Made by a program: the position numbers and the translations under genes. The notes under the pieces are model-generated. The model was not told the DNA's origin. It worked only from the letters and a program-made list of their open reading frames with translations, and did not search any database. Shown here in pieces: positions 26,102 through 35,650 of a stretch of 64,000 nt of DNA. Source of the stretch: JANXQG01 sp963775975 (GTDB lineage: Bacteria; Planctomycetota; Planctomycetia; Pirellulales; Thermoguttaceae); assembly GCA_963775975.1 (NCBI GenBank), contig CAVZKX010000002.1, positions 3,596,001 to 3,660,000 of the forward strand. Reading direction: 5' to 3'. How positions within the stretch are numbered: position 1 is the stretch's first letter; every line of letters begins with the position of its first letter.

Positions 26102-27346
26102 ATGGCACAACTTGACGCAGCCCCAGGATCAATATTGTTAGAGACACTAAAAGTCGCCATGCCGATGAAACGCGCGGCTAGTGCGGCGGACTCCCGCCGC
26201 GTGCTGGCGGTGGTCCGACATCCGGTCGGCGGCATCCGCACACACCTGCTCTATACCTATCCCTATTTGGCGGAAAAAGGCTATTCGTTCACGTTCGTCC
26301 TGCCGGCTATCGACGATACGCGGCCGTTCCGCCGCGAGGTCGAAGCCTGGCCCAATACCGAAGTCGTGGAAGCGCCGATGGACGGCCGACGGATTCCGCA
26401 GTGCAATTTCGTTCCGACCATCCGCAGATTGTTGCGAGAACGGCGGTTTCGGCTCATCCATTCCCAGGGAATTCGGGCGGCAACCCAAGCCGTCTTGGCC
26501 AATTTCGGCATCGGCGTGCCGCACGTCGCAACGTCCCAGGACATGATTCGCCGCGAGGAGTTCCCGGGCATTTCGGGCCGCTTGAAGTTGTTGGCTGTGG
26601 GGACTCTGCTCTGCCAGGCTGACGCGCTCGTGACGGTCACGAGCGACGCCCGGCAAAACCATTTCGATCTTTTCCCGCCGCTGCGGATGGTGAAAAGAAA
26701 AGTGGTGCCGATCGTCAACGGAATCAACACGAACCTTTTCCAATCGGAACCGTGCCCGGCGGATGACGAACATTTACGCCGCGAACTGGGGCTTAGCTGC
26801 AACGTGTTCCTGGCCGGGTTTCTCGGTCGATTCATGGAACAGAAAGGGTTTCTCGTTCTTGTCGACGCCATCGAACATCTCTTGAAGCAAGATCCGCCGC
26901 GGCCGTTCCATCTTGTGGCCGTGGAGTCCGGCGATTTCATTCGCGAGTACCAGGCGATCTTGAGAACCCGGCCACAGGTGGAAGCCTGCATCACGTTCAT
27001 GCCGCGGCAGCCGAATGTGGCCGGCGTGCTCCGCCAGCTCGACGCGCTAGTCATGCCGTCGCTTTGGGAGGCCTGCGGAATACTGGCGATGGAAGCGATG
27101 GCCGTCGGCGTGCCAGTTATCGGGAGCAACTGCCCCGGATTGCGCGAGGTCCTTGAGGACACGCCTTCGCGGACCGTTCCGCCGAACGATTCCGCCGCGT
27201 TGGCCCAGTCGTTGCGGGAAGCAATGACCGCGCCCCGCAAGCAAGAGGCGGTCGCCTACGCAGCCCAGGCCCGCGATCGCTTTGATTCGCGTCATACCGC
27301 CAACAGTCTTTATGTCCTTTTCGAGAAGCTCGGGGGTGCCGCGTGA
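26102..27346 (+). CDS. glycosyltransferase family 4
   Basis: 414 residues from the ATG at 26102; an in-frame ATG at 26159 is an alternative, and longer frame upstream is a shadow of the polymerase gene. Family features: VLAVVRHPVGGIRTHLLYTYPYL, LIHSQGIRAATQAVL, VPIVNGINTNLF, FLGRFMEQKGFLVLVDAI and SLWEACGILAMEAMAVGVPVI. The typical E-x7-E is partly changed (EACGILAME). It sits 22 bases after the polymerase and its stop overlaps the flippase start (GTGA). Confidence 0.92.
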   Translation: MAQLDAAPGSILLETLKVAMPMKRAASAADSRRVLAVVRHPVGGIRTHLLYTYPYLAEKGYSFTFVLPAIDDTRPFRREVEAWPNTEVVEAPMDGRRIPQCNFVPTIRRLLRERRFRLIHSQGIRAATQAVLANFGIGVPHVATSQDMIRREEFPGISGRLKLLAVGTLLCQADALVTVTSDARQNHFDLFPPLRMVKRKVVPIVNGINTNLFQSEPCPADDEHLRRELGLSCNVFLAGFLGRFMEQKGFLVLVDAIEHLLKQDPPRPFHLVAVESGDFIREYQAILRTRPQVEACITFMPRQPNVAGVLRQLDALVMPSLWEACGILAMEAMAVGVPVIGSNCPGLREVLEDTPSRTVPPNDSAALAQSLREAMTAPRKQEAVAYAAQARDRFDSRHTANSLYVLFEKLGGAA

Positions 27347-28965
27347 CGCCTGCCGTCGACGAAGTGCCCGACGAAGTGCGCGGCATCGATCTCGAGCGCC
27401 CAACAACGCCGGAGCCCCGGTGCGCCGGAATCGGCGAACGCCTGCAGGTGGCGATCAACGCCGGCTCCAATGCGGGCGTCATGGTGATCAAGGTCATCGT
27501 GGTGTTCCTGGTCACCCCGATCATCGTTCACACGTTGAAGGACCTGCGGTTCGGCATCTGGCTCTTTATCAGCTCGATTACTGCCTATTTGACGGTCGGC
27601 GATTTCGGCGTCAAAAGCGCGATCATCCGCTTCGTCGCGCGGTACGACGGGTTGCGGGACGATGACGGCATCAACCGCGTCCTCAATACCAGTTCGGCGA
27701 TCCTTTCGTGCGTGGCCGCGGTCGTGCTGGCGATCACACTCGTGGCCGCGTGGCTATGGCGGCTGCCCGCGAGCATTCCCGCGGAGTTTTCCCGTGAGGC
27801 CCGCTGGTTCTTCGTCCTTTCGGGCATTCAAGTCGCGGTGCTGCTGCCGATCAGCGTTCCGCAGGCCGCGCTGGCCGGCCTGGGCCGGTTCCCTTTGCGA
27901 AACGCTCTCTCGATCGTCTCGCTGTTGGTGCGCCATGCGGCGCTGGTGGCGGTCGTCTTGCTGGGCGGCGGATTGATCGGCGTGGGGCTAGTGCTCCTGG
28001 CGAATTGCGCGTTGGACTATGGCATGGCGACCTGGGCCGTCCGTCGCTGCTTTCCCGCCTTTTCCCGCTCGCGGCGATTTGTCGATCGCGAAATGGTTCG
28101 CACAATCTACGGCTACGGAGTCCACATGTTCGCCGGCGACATGGCGAGCCTCATCATCGCTCAGAGTGCGCCGTTCATCATCGGCTTGTGCCTGGCTTCG
28201 ACCGCCAGCAACACCTACTTCGGCCTCGGCGCATCGCTAAAGGACAACGCGCTTTCCGTCTTGGCGATGGTAGTGCTCGTCGTGATTCCGGCCGTGAGCA
28301 AGTGGCAGGCCGCCGGCGATCACGGCGCAATTCGAGATCTTTTCGTGCATGCCGCCCGCTATACGCTTTACTTCACGCTGCCGATCGAGTTCGGCCTGCT
28401 CGTGCTGGGGCATCCGTTCCTCGCGCTCTGGATGGGACAAGAATATGCCGATGCGGGCAATGCGTCGCTCATCATTCTCGTTCTGCCGATGGTACTGTCG
28501 GCCCTCGGCATGGTGGCCGCGCGAGTTTTGCAGGGGGTCGGCCACGTGCGGTCGCTGGCCATTCTCATGGGCTGCCAGGCGGTGCTGACCATCGCTTTCT
28601 CCGCGGCGCTTGCGCGGCCCTATGGAATCGAAGGCGTCGCTTGGGGAGTCTCACTCGCGATGATGCTGGTGGCGCCGCCGACCATTTTATTGGCGTGTCA
28701 TCATGTCGAACTGAGCTGTCTCACACTTCTTCGCCGTTCGTTGCCGGGTCCACTCATCGCGTCGGCCGCGTCTGCCGGCATCTGGCTCGCGGCGAGGTAC
28801 TGGCTGCCGATATACCATTGGGCGACGTTCGTCGGCGTGGGGCTGATCGGCGCGGCGCCGTGTTTCGCCATTGCCATCTATTTGGAACCCGACCTCCGCA
28901 AGTTGTGCGGCGCCGTGTTTGAAGGTATGTCACGATCGCGAGCCAGGAGAGCGACCGCCGAATAG
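27343..28965 (+). CDS. Wzx-like polysaccharide flippase (MVF/PST superfamily)
   Basis: 540 residues with 12-14 predicted membrane segments starting near residue 45 (VMVIKVIVVFLVTPIIVHTL). Features of the PST family include FGIWLFISSITAYLTVGDFGV near the N terminus and LVLGHPFLALWMGQEYADA before the C-terminal helices. GTG start overlapping the previous stop. It should move lipid-linked repeat units across the inner membrane for the Wzy-like polymerase next door. The soluble N-terminal 35 residues are acidic and Pro-rich. Confidence 0.92.
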   Translation: MTPAVDEVPDEVRGIDLERPTTPEPRCAGIGERLQVAINAGSNAGVMVIKVIVVFLVTPIIVHTLKDLRFGIWLFISSITAYLTVGDFGVKSAIIRFVARYDGLRDDDGINRVLNTSSAILSCVAAVVLAITLVAAWLWRLPASIPAEFSREARWFFVLSGIQVAVLLPISVPQAALAGLGRFPLRNALSIVSLLVRHAALVAVVLLGGGLIGVGLVLLANCALDYGMATWAVRRCFPAFSRSRRFVDREMVRTIYGYGVHMFAGDMASLIIAQSAPFIIGLCLASTASNTYFGLGASLKDNALSVLAMVVLVVIPAVSKWQAAGDHGAIRDLFVHAARYTLYFTLPIEFGLLVLGHPFLALWMGQEYADAGNASLIILVLPMVLSALGMVAARVLQGVGHVRSLAILMGCQAVLTIAFSAALARPYGIEGVAWGVSLAMMLVAPPTILLACHHVELSCLTLLRRSLPGPLIASAASAGIWLAARYWLPIYHWATFVGVGLIGAAPCFAIAIYLEPDLRKLCGAVFEGMSRSRARRATAE

Positions 28966-28973
28966 GTCGGAAC

Positions 28974-30077
28974 ATGCGCTTCTGGAGTTTGAGAAACAAG
29001 GTGCTCGTCGTCGGCTACTCGCCCCAAGTGCTGGGCGGAGTCACGACCGTGATGAAGGTCCTTTTGAAGAACATTCCACAGCTTGAATTGCATTCGGCGC
29101 TCCGCTGGTACGGGCCTCGTTGGCGAGTCGCCATCTACTTTCTCTATAGCATTTTGACGTTTCTGTGCCGGCTCGTCTTTGCCGCTCCGCGGGTCGTGCA
29201 AGTCATCGTGGCCTCGCGCGGCGACGCCGTGCGCATGTTGCCGTACATCATGCTTGCGAAACTCCGCGGCTGCAAAGTGTGCCTCCACTTCCACAAAAAC
29301 CGGCAGGCGATTTTCGCCGAGCTGCCCGGCGGGCTTGGCCGGCTCGCTTTGGCAACGTGGAAACGGGCCGATGCTTACTGCTTTCTCAGCAACCGCTTGC
29401 GTGCCGAGTACGACGGCGACTTCGATCGCAGTAGACCGTGCGTCGTGATTCCCAATCCCATATCCGCCGAGTGGCTCAGGCAAGAACTTCCCAGTAGGAA
29501 CGACCGCCCGCGCAGCATTGTTTTTCTCGGCCGCTGGACAGAGGAAAAAGGCATTGACGAGTTGCTGGCCGTGATGCGAACGCTCGATATCGGCGCGCCG
29601 GTGCGCTGCGACGTTTATTCAGACCACTGCCCTCCCGTCAATCCTGAGAATTGCGATTGCCACACCTGGTTGGCGGAGGACGCAGTCAAGCAGGTGCTGC
29701 GCGAGGCGAAGCTAGTCGCGCTTCCTTCCCACGCCGAAGCTTTTCCCACGGTGCTCTTGGAGGCAGCCGCCTGCGGCACGCCGTTCGTCGCCAGCAGGGT
29801 TGCGGGAGTGCCCGACATCGCCGAACAGAGCTGTGCAGGGCTGGTGCATGAGATCGGCGATGTAGATGGAATGCGACGGGCCATTGAGCGCCTGCTGACC
29901 GATCGCGCGCTCTGGGAGGAATGCTCCCGCAATGGCAGGCAATGGGTTGAAGCGCTCGAAGTGTCGCGCATTACGCCGCAATGGCATCGCCTTTACTCAG
30001 ACCTTGGCGTGACGCTCCGCGACCTTCACGACGCACCCGCCGGAGCGCTTACCGCTAAGCATAAGGTTTGCGTCTAG
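28974..30077 (+). CDS. glycosyltransferase family 4
   Basis: 367 residues. The N-terminal part has VLVVGYSPQVLGGVTTVMKVLL and a membrane-associating hydrophobic stretch (about 44-65); the donor domain shows VIPNPISAEWLRQ, IVFLGRWTEEKGIDELLAVM and HAEAFPTVLLEAAACGTPFVAS, the GT4 signature with its E-x7-E-like pair. Nine bases after the flippase, seven before the GT-C gene, so part of the same operon. Confidence 0.92.
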   Translation: MRFWSLRNKVLVVGYSPQVLGGVTTVMKVLLKNIPQLELHSALRWYGPRWRVAIYFLYSILTFLCRLVFAAPRVVQVIVASRGDAVRMLPYIMLAKLRGCKVCLHFHKNRQAIFAELPGGLGRLALATWKRADAYCFLSNRLRAEYDGDFDRSRPCVVIPNPISAEWLRQELPSRNDRPRSIVFLGRWTEEKGIDELLAVMRTLDIGAPVRCDVYSDHCPPVNPENCDCHTWLAEDAVKQVLREAKLVALPSHAEAFPTVLLEAAACGTPFVASRVAGVPDIAEQSCAGLVHEIGDVDGMRRAIERLLTDRALWEECSRNGRQWVEALEVSRITPQWHRLYSDLGVTLRDLHDAPAGALTAKHKVCV

Positions 30078-30084
30078 GTTTCCC

Positions 30085-31521
30085 ATGCCGTCCAAAGTCT
30101 CACTGCTGATTGGCCTGATCGCCGTCTCGCTTATAGCCGGCGGGCTGCGTTTTTATCGGCTGGGGCACTGGTCCTTCGACGCCGATGAGATCAGCGCGCT
30201 CATCGAGGAGCGGGTCCTTTTCTATGGAGAGCATTTTGCTGACGACGCCCAATACAACAACCAATACGAGCGGCTGCCGCGACTCGTGCCGGTGGGATAC
30301 TTCGCGCTGCACCTCGGCTACGAGGCGTTCGGCCACGACGAGGCCGGCTCGCGCGTCGTTCCCGCGATCGTCGGGACCGCGACGATAGCCCTCGTTTTCC
30401 TCTTGACGGTCCCCGTCAGCAATTATGCGGCGGCGCTCGGCACTTCGCTGTTGATCGCCTTTTGGCAACAACATGTGTTGTACAGCCAGATGAACCATTT
30501 CTACGTCGTGCCAATGTTGTTCGGCTTCCTCTGTTTCCTCCTTGGAGCGTATGAAGTCAAGAACTCGCGGCCGATTTATCCCTTGCTGCTGTCGGCGGCG
30601 GCGGTGGCGGCCGTTTTTTCCCACACGGTTTCGGCCGGCGCGTTCGCCCTGGCGTGTCTTGGCATCCTGGGGGCAAACATCGCCGCCCGCAGCCCGATTC
30701 GCTGGCTGAGCGTGCTGATCCTTTCCGCCGGCGTGGCTATCCTCGCCGCGATTATTGTCTTCCATGTGCTACCTTTGTGGCGCGGCTGGAATCATGGACT
30801 CGAAACGGGCGATTCACCGCTAGGCGCAGTTATGGCCTCGGTCAGCCGCATCGGTTGGCCCGTCGTGTGGCTCGCCGCGCTCGGCGCGCTTTTCGCCGTC
30901 GCGGAAGGCGGCGCCGTCAACTGGTATTGGCTGACTTGCGCCGCGGGTTCATGGGCCATCATTTACCTCATGCCGTTGCTGAAGTTCGTCTTCATCGCGC
31001 GGTATGCCCTGCCGCTCAGTTTGCCAATCTTCGTCTTGGCGGGCATCGCGATTGCGAAAGTCTTCTGTTTGCTTCGCGAGCGCAGCCGTGCGGCGGCATT
31101 TGCCTGGATGGCCGTTGCGCCGCTGGTCGGACTGCCGTCGCTGGCATCGCACTACCTTGATGGCTCCCGTGCCGACTTGCAGGGTCCGATCGAATATGTC
31201 AAGAAGCATTGGCGCTCGGGCGACCGCATCTGCTGCGCGAGCATGGGCATGAAAATCGCCTTCGACCACTATGCTCCCGAACTCGGTCCGAAAGTGTTGT
31301 TGGATGCCAGTCCGATGAATACGTTGGATGAATTGATGAAAACCGGTTCGCGGATATGGACGGTCTCCGGAAGCTACTGGGGCGGCAGGTCCGACGGCGA
31401 CCTCGACGGCTGGCTTGGAAAGCGGTGCATGCACGAAGCCCACAACGAGAAGTATCGCTACGACCACTATCGTTTTTGCACGGACGTTTATCTGTTCGAT
31501 CGGGAGGAATCGTCGAAGTGA
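30085..31521 (+). CDS. GT-C membrane glycosyltransferase (GT39/ArnT-like)
   Basis: 478 residues with about ten membrane segments. The first extracytoplasmic loop carries FDADEISAL (about 32-40), the catalytic Asp-Glu pair typical of GT-C enzymes that use polyprenyl-phosphate sugars, followed by a periplasmic loop with the LPRLVPVGYFALHLGYEAFG region. The C-terminal 120 residues are soluble (SGDRICCASMGMKIAFDHYAP). It probably adds a sugar to the chain on the periplasmic side, after flipping. Its stop overlaps the next start (GTGA). Confidence 0.85.
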   Translation: MPSKVSLLIGLIAVSLIAGGLRFYRLGHWSFDADEISALIEERVLFYGEHFADDAQYNNQYERLPRLVPVGYFALHLGYEAFGHDEAGSRVVPAIVGTATIALVFLLTVPVSNYAAALGTSLLIAFWQQHVLYSQMNHFYVVPMLFGFLCFLLGAYEVKNSRPIYPLLLSAAAVAAVFSHTVSAGAFALACLGILGANIAARSPIRWLSVLILSAGVAILAAIIVFHVLPLWRGWNHGLETGDSPLGAVMASVSRIGWPVVWLAALGALFAVAEGGAVNWYWLTCAAGSWAIIYLMPLLKFVFIARYALPLSLPIFVLAGIAIAKVFCLLRERSRAAAFAWMAVAPLVGLPSLASHYLDGSRADLQGPIEYVKKHWRSGDRICCASMGMKIAFDHYAPELGPKVLLDASPMNTLDELMKTGSRIWTVSGSYWGGRSDGDLDGWLGKRCMHEAHNEKYRYDHYRFCTDVYLFDREESSK

Positions 31522-32549
31522 ATCCTATTTCGGACAGTCCCAGCCTGACGATCGGGGTTCTCAATACGAGTATCGCGTCGGAGAATGCCGGCGACTTCAT
31601 CATCATGGAGGCCGCGGCGCGGGAAATCGCCGAATGCCTGCCGCTGGCTTACAAAATCCAACTCACGACGCACGAGAAGCTGTCGCGCGCCAGCTTGCGA
31701 TTGCAAAAGAAAATCGCCTTCAACGTCGCTTGCGGGACCAATTTAATTCATTCGCACATGGAGATCGTCAAGCAATGGAATATCGGCCTCATTGCGAGCT
31801 GGTTCCTCAAGCCGGTAGTGTTGTTGGGCGTCGGGTGGCGCGGCCATGCCAGCCGCAAGACGACTCCCTACACCAAGCTCCTCCTGCGGTCGCTCCTTTC
31901 CCGCGAGCATCTCCATTCGGTGCGCGATTCCTATTCCGAGGGCCGCGTGCGCGAGCTCGGTTTTTCCAACGTGATCAACACGTCGTGTCCGACGATGTGG
32001 GGTTTGACGCCGGAGCATTGTGCCGATATTCCCGCGGAGCAGGGCGAGGATGTCGTTTTGACGCTCACCGACTATAGCCCCGAGCCGCAAAAAGACCGGG
32101 AACTGCTCGACCTGCTCAAGCGGTTGTACCGGCGGATCTATTTCTGGCGGCAAGGATCGGGCGACTGTGCCTACCTAGCGACGTTCACGCGGCCGGACGA
32201 AGTCACCATCCTGCCGTCGAGCTTGCAGGCGTTCGACGATCTGCTCGCCGACCGATCGCTTTCGCTAGATTACGTCGGCACGCGGCTGCACGGCGGCATT
32301 CGCGCCTTGGAACATAAGCGACGGACGCTGATTATCGGCGTCGACCATCGGGCCAGAGACAAGGCGGTCGATTTCCAGTTGCCCGTGAAGACCCGTTACA
32401 CGCCGCCGGATGAACTGGAGCGAGTCCTTCGCTCGCCGTTAATCTGCGACATTCACCTTCCGCTGGAGAACATCCGCCGCTGGCGAGAGCAGTTCGCCCA
32501 GCGCGTCGAGAAATCAAGACCCGAATATGCCAGTCCGAATTCTCACTGA
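31518..32549 (+). CDS. polysaccharide pyruvyl transferase family protein
   Basis: 343 residues from a GTG that overlaps the previous stop; a longer in-frame extension is a shadow of the GT-C gene. Family signatures: TIGVLNTSIASENAGDFIIM near the N terminus (glycine-poor variant of the usual GNxGD), LLGVGWRGHAS, VRDSYSEGRVRELGF and GTRLHGGIRALEHKRRTLII. Such enzymes (CsaB/WcaK-like) add pyruvyl ketal groups from phosphoenolpyruvate to sugars, giving the polymer a negative charge. The C-terminal part is typical in length. Confidence 0.88.
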   Translation: MNPISDSPSLTIGVLNTSIASENAGDFIIMEAAAREIAECLPLAYKIQLTTHEKLSRASLRLQKKIAFNVACGTNLIHSHMEIVKQWNIGLIASWFLKPVVLLGVGWRGHASRKTTPYTKLLLRSLLSREHLHSVRDSYSEGRVRELGFSNVINTSCPTMWGLTPEHCADIPAEQGEDVVLTLTDYSPEPQKDRELLDLLKRLYRRIYFWRQGSGDCAYLATFTRPDEVTILPSSLQAFDDLLADRSLSLDYVGTRLHGGIRALEHKRRTLIIGVDHRARDKAVDFQLPVKTRYTPPDELERVLRSPLICDIHLPLENIRRWREQFAQRVEKSRPEYASPNSH

Positions 32550-32584
32550 CGTTCAAACGGCTTGCCCAGTCGAGCCATCCAGGC

Positions 32585-33568
32585 GTGATCGTCACGACAG
32601 CGCCTGATTTTGGGAACGTCTCCAACTTTCGCAGGGCGCTGAAGTACTTCGCGCTCGGGCGGCAGTTCGACTATATCCTTTTGGACTTTTCTAACTGCAT
32701 TTATTACCTCGGCCTGCTCAAGCTGCTCGCGCCGTGGCGCCGCTGCAAGGTGGCCAGCCTCGACCAGTTCATCACGCACCCCGATCTCTGCAATACGCTG
32801 CCGAAGAGGTTGGTGCGGCTGGCGCGGATGCTTTGTCTCAAAGGCGTCGACCGCATTTTCCTTTATTCCAAGAATAATGCCGCGCTCAGCGCCGCCTATC
32901 GCATCGCCCCGGAAAAGCTGACCTACGTTCCCTTTAAGGTCAACGCTCGCGATCTGGTGCTGTCGTCGCCGACGGGCGACTCCGGCTATATTTTTTCGGG
33001 CGGCATGTCGCGGCGGGATTACCCCACGCTCGTCAAGGCCTGCGATGGGCTGCCGTATCCCGTCAAGATCGTCGTGCCCGCCCCCGATCAGGCGCAGGTC
33101 CACTCGACGTTTCTGAACGAGTCCGCGTTGCCGGCGAACGTCAAGATCGTTCACGACGACGGCAGCCTGGAATCGTTCATCGGGCACATCGCGCAGGCGC
33201 GATTGGTGGTCATCCCGACGAAAAAACGCGATTTTGCCTCGACCGGCACTAGCGTCTATTTGACGGCGATGGCCCTAGGGAAATGTGTGATTATATCTGC
33301 CGGGCCGACTTCGGATGACATTCTCAACGACGGTCAGGCCGTGATTGTGCCCGCCGAAGATCCCCGCGCGCTGCGGGAGGCTATGCAGCGAGTATACGAA
33401 GACGACGCCTTCCGCAATCGTGTCGCCCAGACCGGGCGCGAATATGCCCTGGGTCTCGGCGACGAGAAGCGGTTCTTCCGATCCCTCTTGATGGCGATCG
33501 CCGTGGAATGCGGCCAAGAGCCGGCCGCATCGGAAGCCGCTGAGGTCCAAGAGCAGTCCCTTAGTTAG
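32585..33568 (+). CDS. GT-B-type glycosyltransferase, start uncertain
   Basis: 327 residues from a GTG at 32585. The donor-binding half has YIFSGGMSRRDYPTLVKAC, VHDDGSLESFIGHIAQARL and STGTSVYLTAMALGKCVII, resembling GT4-like enzymes. Codons before the GTG still look coding (LTFKRLAQSSHPG), and an ATG at 32527 (MPVRIL) lies in the adjacent frame; dropping one base near 32545 would join them into a 346-residue protein. The N-terminal frame break is only suspected. Function in repeat-unit synthesis is inferred from context. Confidence 0.8.
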   Translation: MIVTTAPDFGNVSNFRRALKYFALGRQFDYILLDFSNCIYYLGLLKLLAPWRRCKVASLDQFITHPDLCNTLPKRLVRLARMLCLKGVDRIFLYSKNNAALSAAYRIAPEKLTYVPFKVNARDLVLSSPTGDSGYIFSGGMSRRDYPTLVKACDGLPYPVKIVVPAPDQAQVHSTFLNESALPANVKIVHDDGSLESFIGHIAQARLVVIPTKKRDFASTGTSVYLTAMALGKCVIISAGPTSDDILNDGQAVIVPAEDPRALREAMQRVYEDDAFRNRVAQTGREYALGLGDEKRFFRSLLMAIAVECGQEPAASEAAEVQEQSLS

Positions 33569-33579
33569 AGTAGAGCAAT

Positions 33580-34362
33580 ATGCAATCGATTTTTAAGCCC
33601 TTTCAAAGAGCCGGTAAAGCGGCGATTAAGCTGCTGTTCCGCCCCGCCTACGTGCGCTGGTCGAACCTCGAAGGCCGCGTGATGACCCTGGAGGTTGCCA
33701 TCGACAGCCTGCTCGCCGGTCTAAACGGCGCGGGATCCGAAGATGTCGCGCTGAATGGTCAGCGGCATCGACAGGAAATCTTCGCCGAGCTGCTATCGAC
33801 GTTCCCGTTCGAGGCGATCGTGGAGACGGGCACGTTTACCGGCAACACGGCCGGCTACATGGCCCGCAAAACGAAGCTGCCGGTTTATACCGTGGAGCGA
33901 AACCCGCGGTTCCATGCAATTGCTAAGACGCGATTAAAGGATTTTCAGAATATCACCTTTGCGCTGGGCGATTCGCGAACGTGCCTCAATAAGTTCGCGG
34001 GGAACGGCGTCGCCGGCAAGCACACGTTTTTCTACTTGGACGCCCACTGGAACGAAGACCTTCCGCTCGCGGAAGAAATTGAAATCATCAGCAAGAACTG
34101 GAAACGGTTCGTGATCATGGTCGACGATTTCCAGGTGCCGGGCGATGACGGCTACGGCTACGACGACGATTACGGATGGTGGGGACGCGGATTGGACGTA
34201 CGGTCGTACGGCGGAGTCTTCGCCCGCTGCGGCCTAACGGCTTTTTTTCCGACGGCGTCTTCGGCGAGCGAAACCGGCGCGCGGCGCGGCTGTGTCGTGC
34301 TGGTCAAGAATGAAGACGCCGAGAAGACGCGGAGTTCCGTCCCGTCACTCGCGGTCAAATGA
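33580..34362 (+). CDS. class I SAM-dependent methyltransferase-like protein
   Basis: 260 residues. After an N-terminal helical stretch comes a Rossmann-type core: AIVETGTFTGNTAGYMA (motif I), VYTVERNPRFHAIA (acidic residue at the end of strand 2) and KHTFFYLDAHWNEDLPLAEE, followed by VIMVDDFQVPGDDGYGYDDD with a striking Asp/Gly/Tyr run. Close to proteins annotated as putative methyltransferases in polysaccharide loci; the substrate is unknown. It starts 11 bases after the glycosyltransferase. Confidence 0.7.
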   Translation: MQSIFKPFQRAGKAAIKLLFRPAYVRWSNLEGRVMTLEVAIDSLLAGLNGAGSEDVALNGQRHRQEIFAELLSTFPFEAIVETGTFTGNTAGYMARKTKLPVYTVERNPRFHAIAKTRLKDFQNITFALGDSRTCLNKFAGNGVAGKHTFFYLDAHWNEDLPLAEEIEIISKNWKRFVIMVDDFQVPGDDGYGYDDDYGWWGRGLDVRSYGGVFARCGLTAFFPTASSASETGARRGCVVLVKNEDAEKTRSSVPSLAVK

Positions 34363-34394
34363 TCGCAGGGGGCACGTAGTAAGCGGCGCAACGT

Positions 34395-35640
34395 ATGGAA
34401 CAAGCAACAGTGACAACCGGCCCTCAAGCTCCCAGCTTCTCGGGCGAGTACGAAGCTTTCGGGCTGCTGCGGGACTCGATTCTGCAAAGCGTTCGCCAGC
34501 GGCCGTGCCGCCCGCGCCGGCAATTGCTGGAGGACCAAATCATCTGGGGGCGATGTCCAGTCCGCCTCGATCTTGCCGGCGGTTGGACGGACACCCCGCC
34601 CTATTGCCTGACGCACGGCGGCCGCGTTGTAAATGTCGCGGTCAACTTGAACGGGCAGCCGCCGATCCAGATCTTTGCCAAGCTTTCCAGCGAGCCGCAC
34701 ATCGTGCTGCGATCGATCGATTTGGGAGTCGAAGGGCGGATTACGACGTTCGACGAACTTCGCCGATGCGCGGAGCCGCTCGGCGCGTTCTCCATCGCCA
34801 AGGCCGCGCTGTCGCTGGCCGGGTTCCTGCCGGAGTTCGCCGTGAAGCCGACCTTTGACAGTCTGCGGCAACAGCTCGAAGAGTTTGGATGCGGCCTGGA
34901 GATTTCCCTCCTTGCCGCGGTGCCGAAGGGATCAGGCCTGGGCACCAGCAGCATCCTCGCGGCCACGCTGCTTGGCTCCCTGGGCGAACTATGCGGCCTC
35001 GGCTGGGACCACGCCGAAATCTACCGCCGCGCGCTGGCATTGGAGCAGATGTTGACGACCGGCGGCGGCTGGCAAGACCAGGTGGGCGGCGTCGCCCGCG
35101 GCCTGAAGCGCATCGACACGCTGCCGGGCCTTCAGCAGGACCCGACTGTCCGCTGGCTGCCGGCGGACCTGTTTACCGATCCCGCCACGAAGAGTTGCAT
35201 GCTCCTTTACTATACAGGCATCACGCGCGTGGCGAAAAGCATTCTCAAGGAGATCGTGCGCGGCATGTTCCTGGGCGAGACCCGCTGCCTCGCCGTGCTC
35301 GACGAGCTCGGCGAGCATGCCGCCGCCACCTACGAAGTGCTGGCGCGGGCAGTGGGACGGTCTTTGCGGCTGCATCCGCCGCAGTTGGGAATTGAACCAG
35401 GAGCTCGACGAGGGCACGAATCCACCGGAAGTCCAAGCCATACTCGATCGCGTGCGAAACGACCTCGCCGCCGCGAAGCTGCTGGGCGCCGGCGGAGGCG
35501 GCTACTTGCTGATGTTGGCCAAGGACCGCGATGCGGCTGTGCGAATTCGCACAACGCTGGAAGCGTCCGCTCCCGGCAGAAAGGCGCGATTCGTCGATTT
35601 CAGCGTCTCGGATACCGGGCTGGAGATTACGCGAAGTTAG
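34395..35640 (+). pseudogene. fucokinase-type GHMP kinase, frameshifted and lacking the pyrophosphorylase half
   Basis: A GHMP kinase with GRCPVRLDLAGGWTDTPPYC, GGRVVNVAVNLNGQPPIQIF and the ATP loop PKGSGLGTSS, closest to the kinase half of bifunctional L-fucokinase/GDP-fucose pyrophosphorylase (Fkp); heptose-phosphate kinases are related alternatives. Reading continues in another frame after about 35348: dropping one G from the GGG at 35347-35349 gives QWDGLCGCIRRSWELNQEL and GAGGGGYLLML, and a 414-residue protein. Fkp proteins are about twice as long, and the N terminus here (EAFGLLRDSIL, PRRQLLEDQIIWG) looks like the junction region, so the pyrophosphorylase half is missing. Suggests fucose or a similar deoxysugar or heptose in the polymer. 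Confidence 0.82.
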
Positions 35641-35650
35641 CAATCGAGTC

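Noticed and set aside
35318..35640. independent gene of about 107 codons at the 3' end of the kinase
   Set aside because: It contains the conserved end of the GHMP kinase (GAGGGGYLLML) and becomes continuous with it after a one-base repair.
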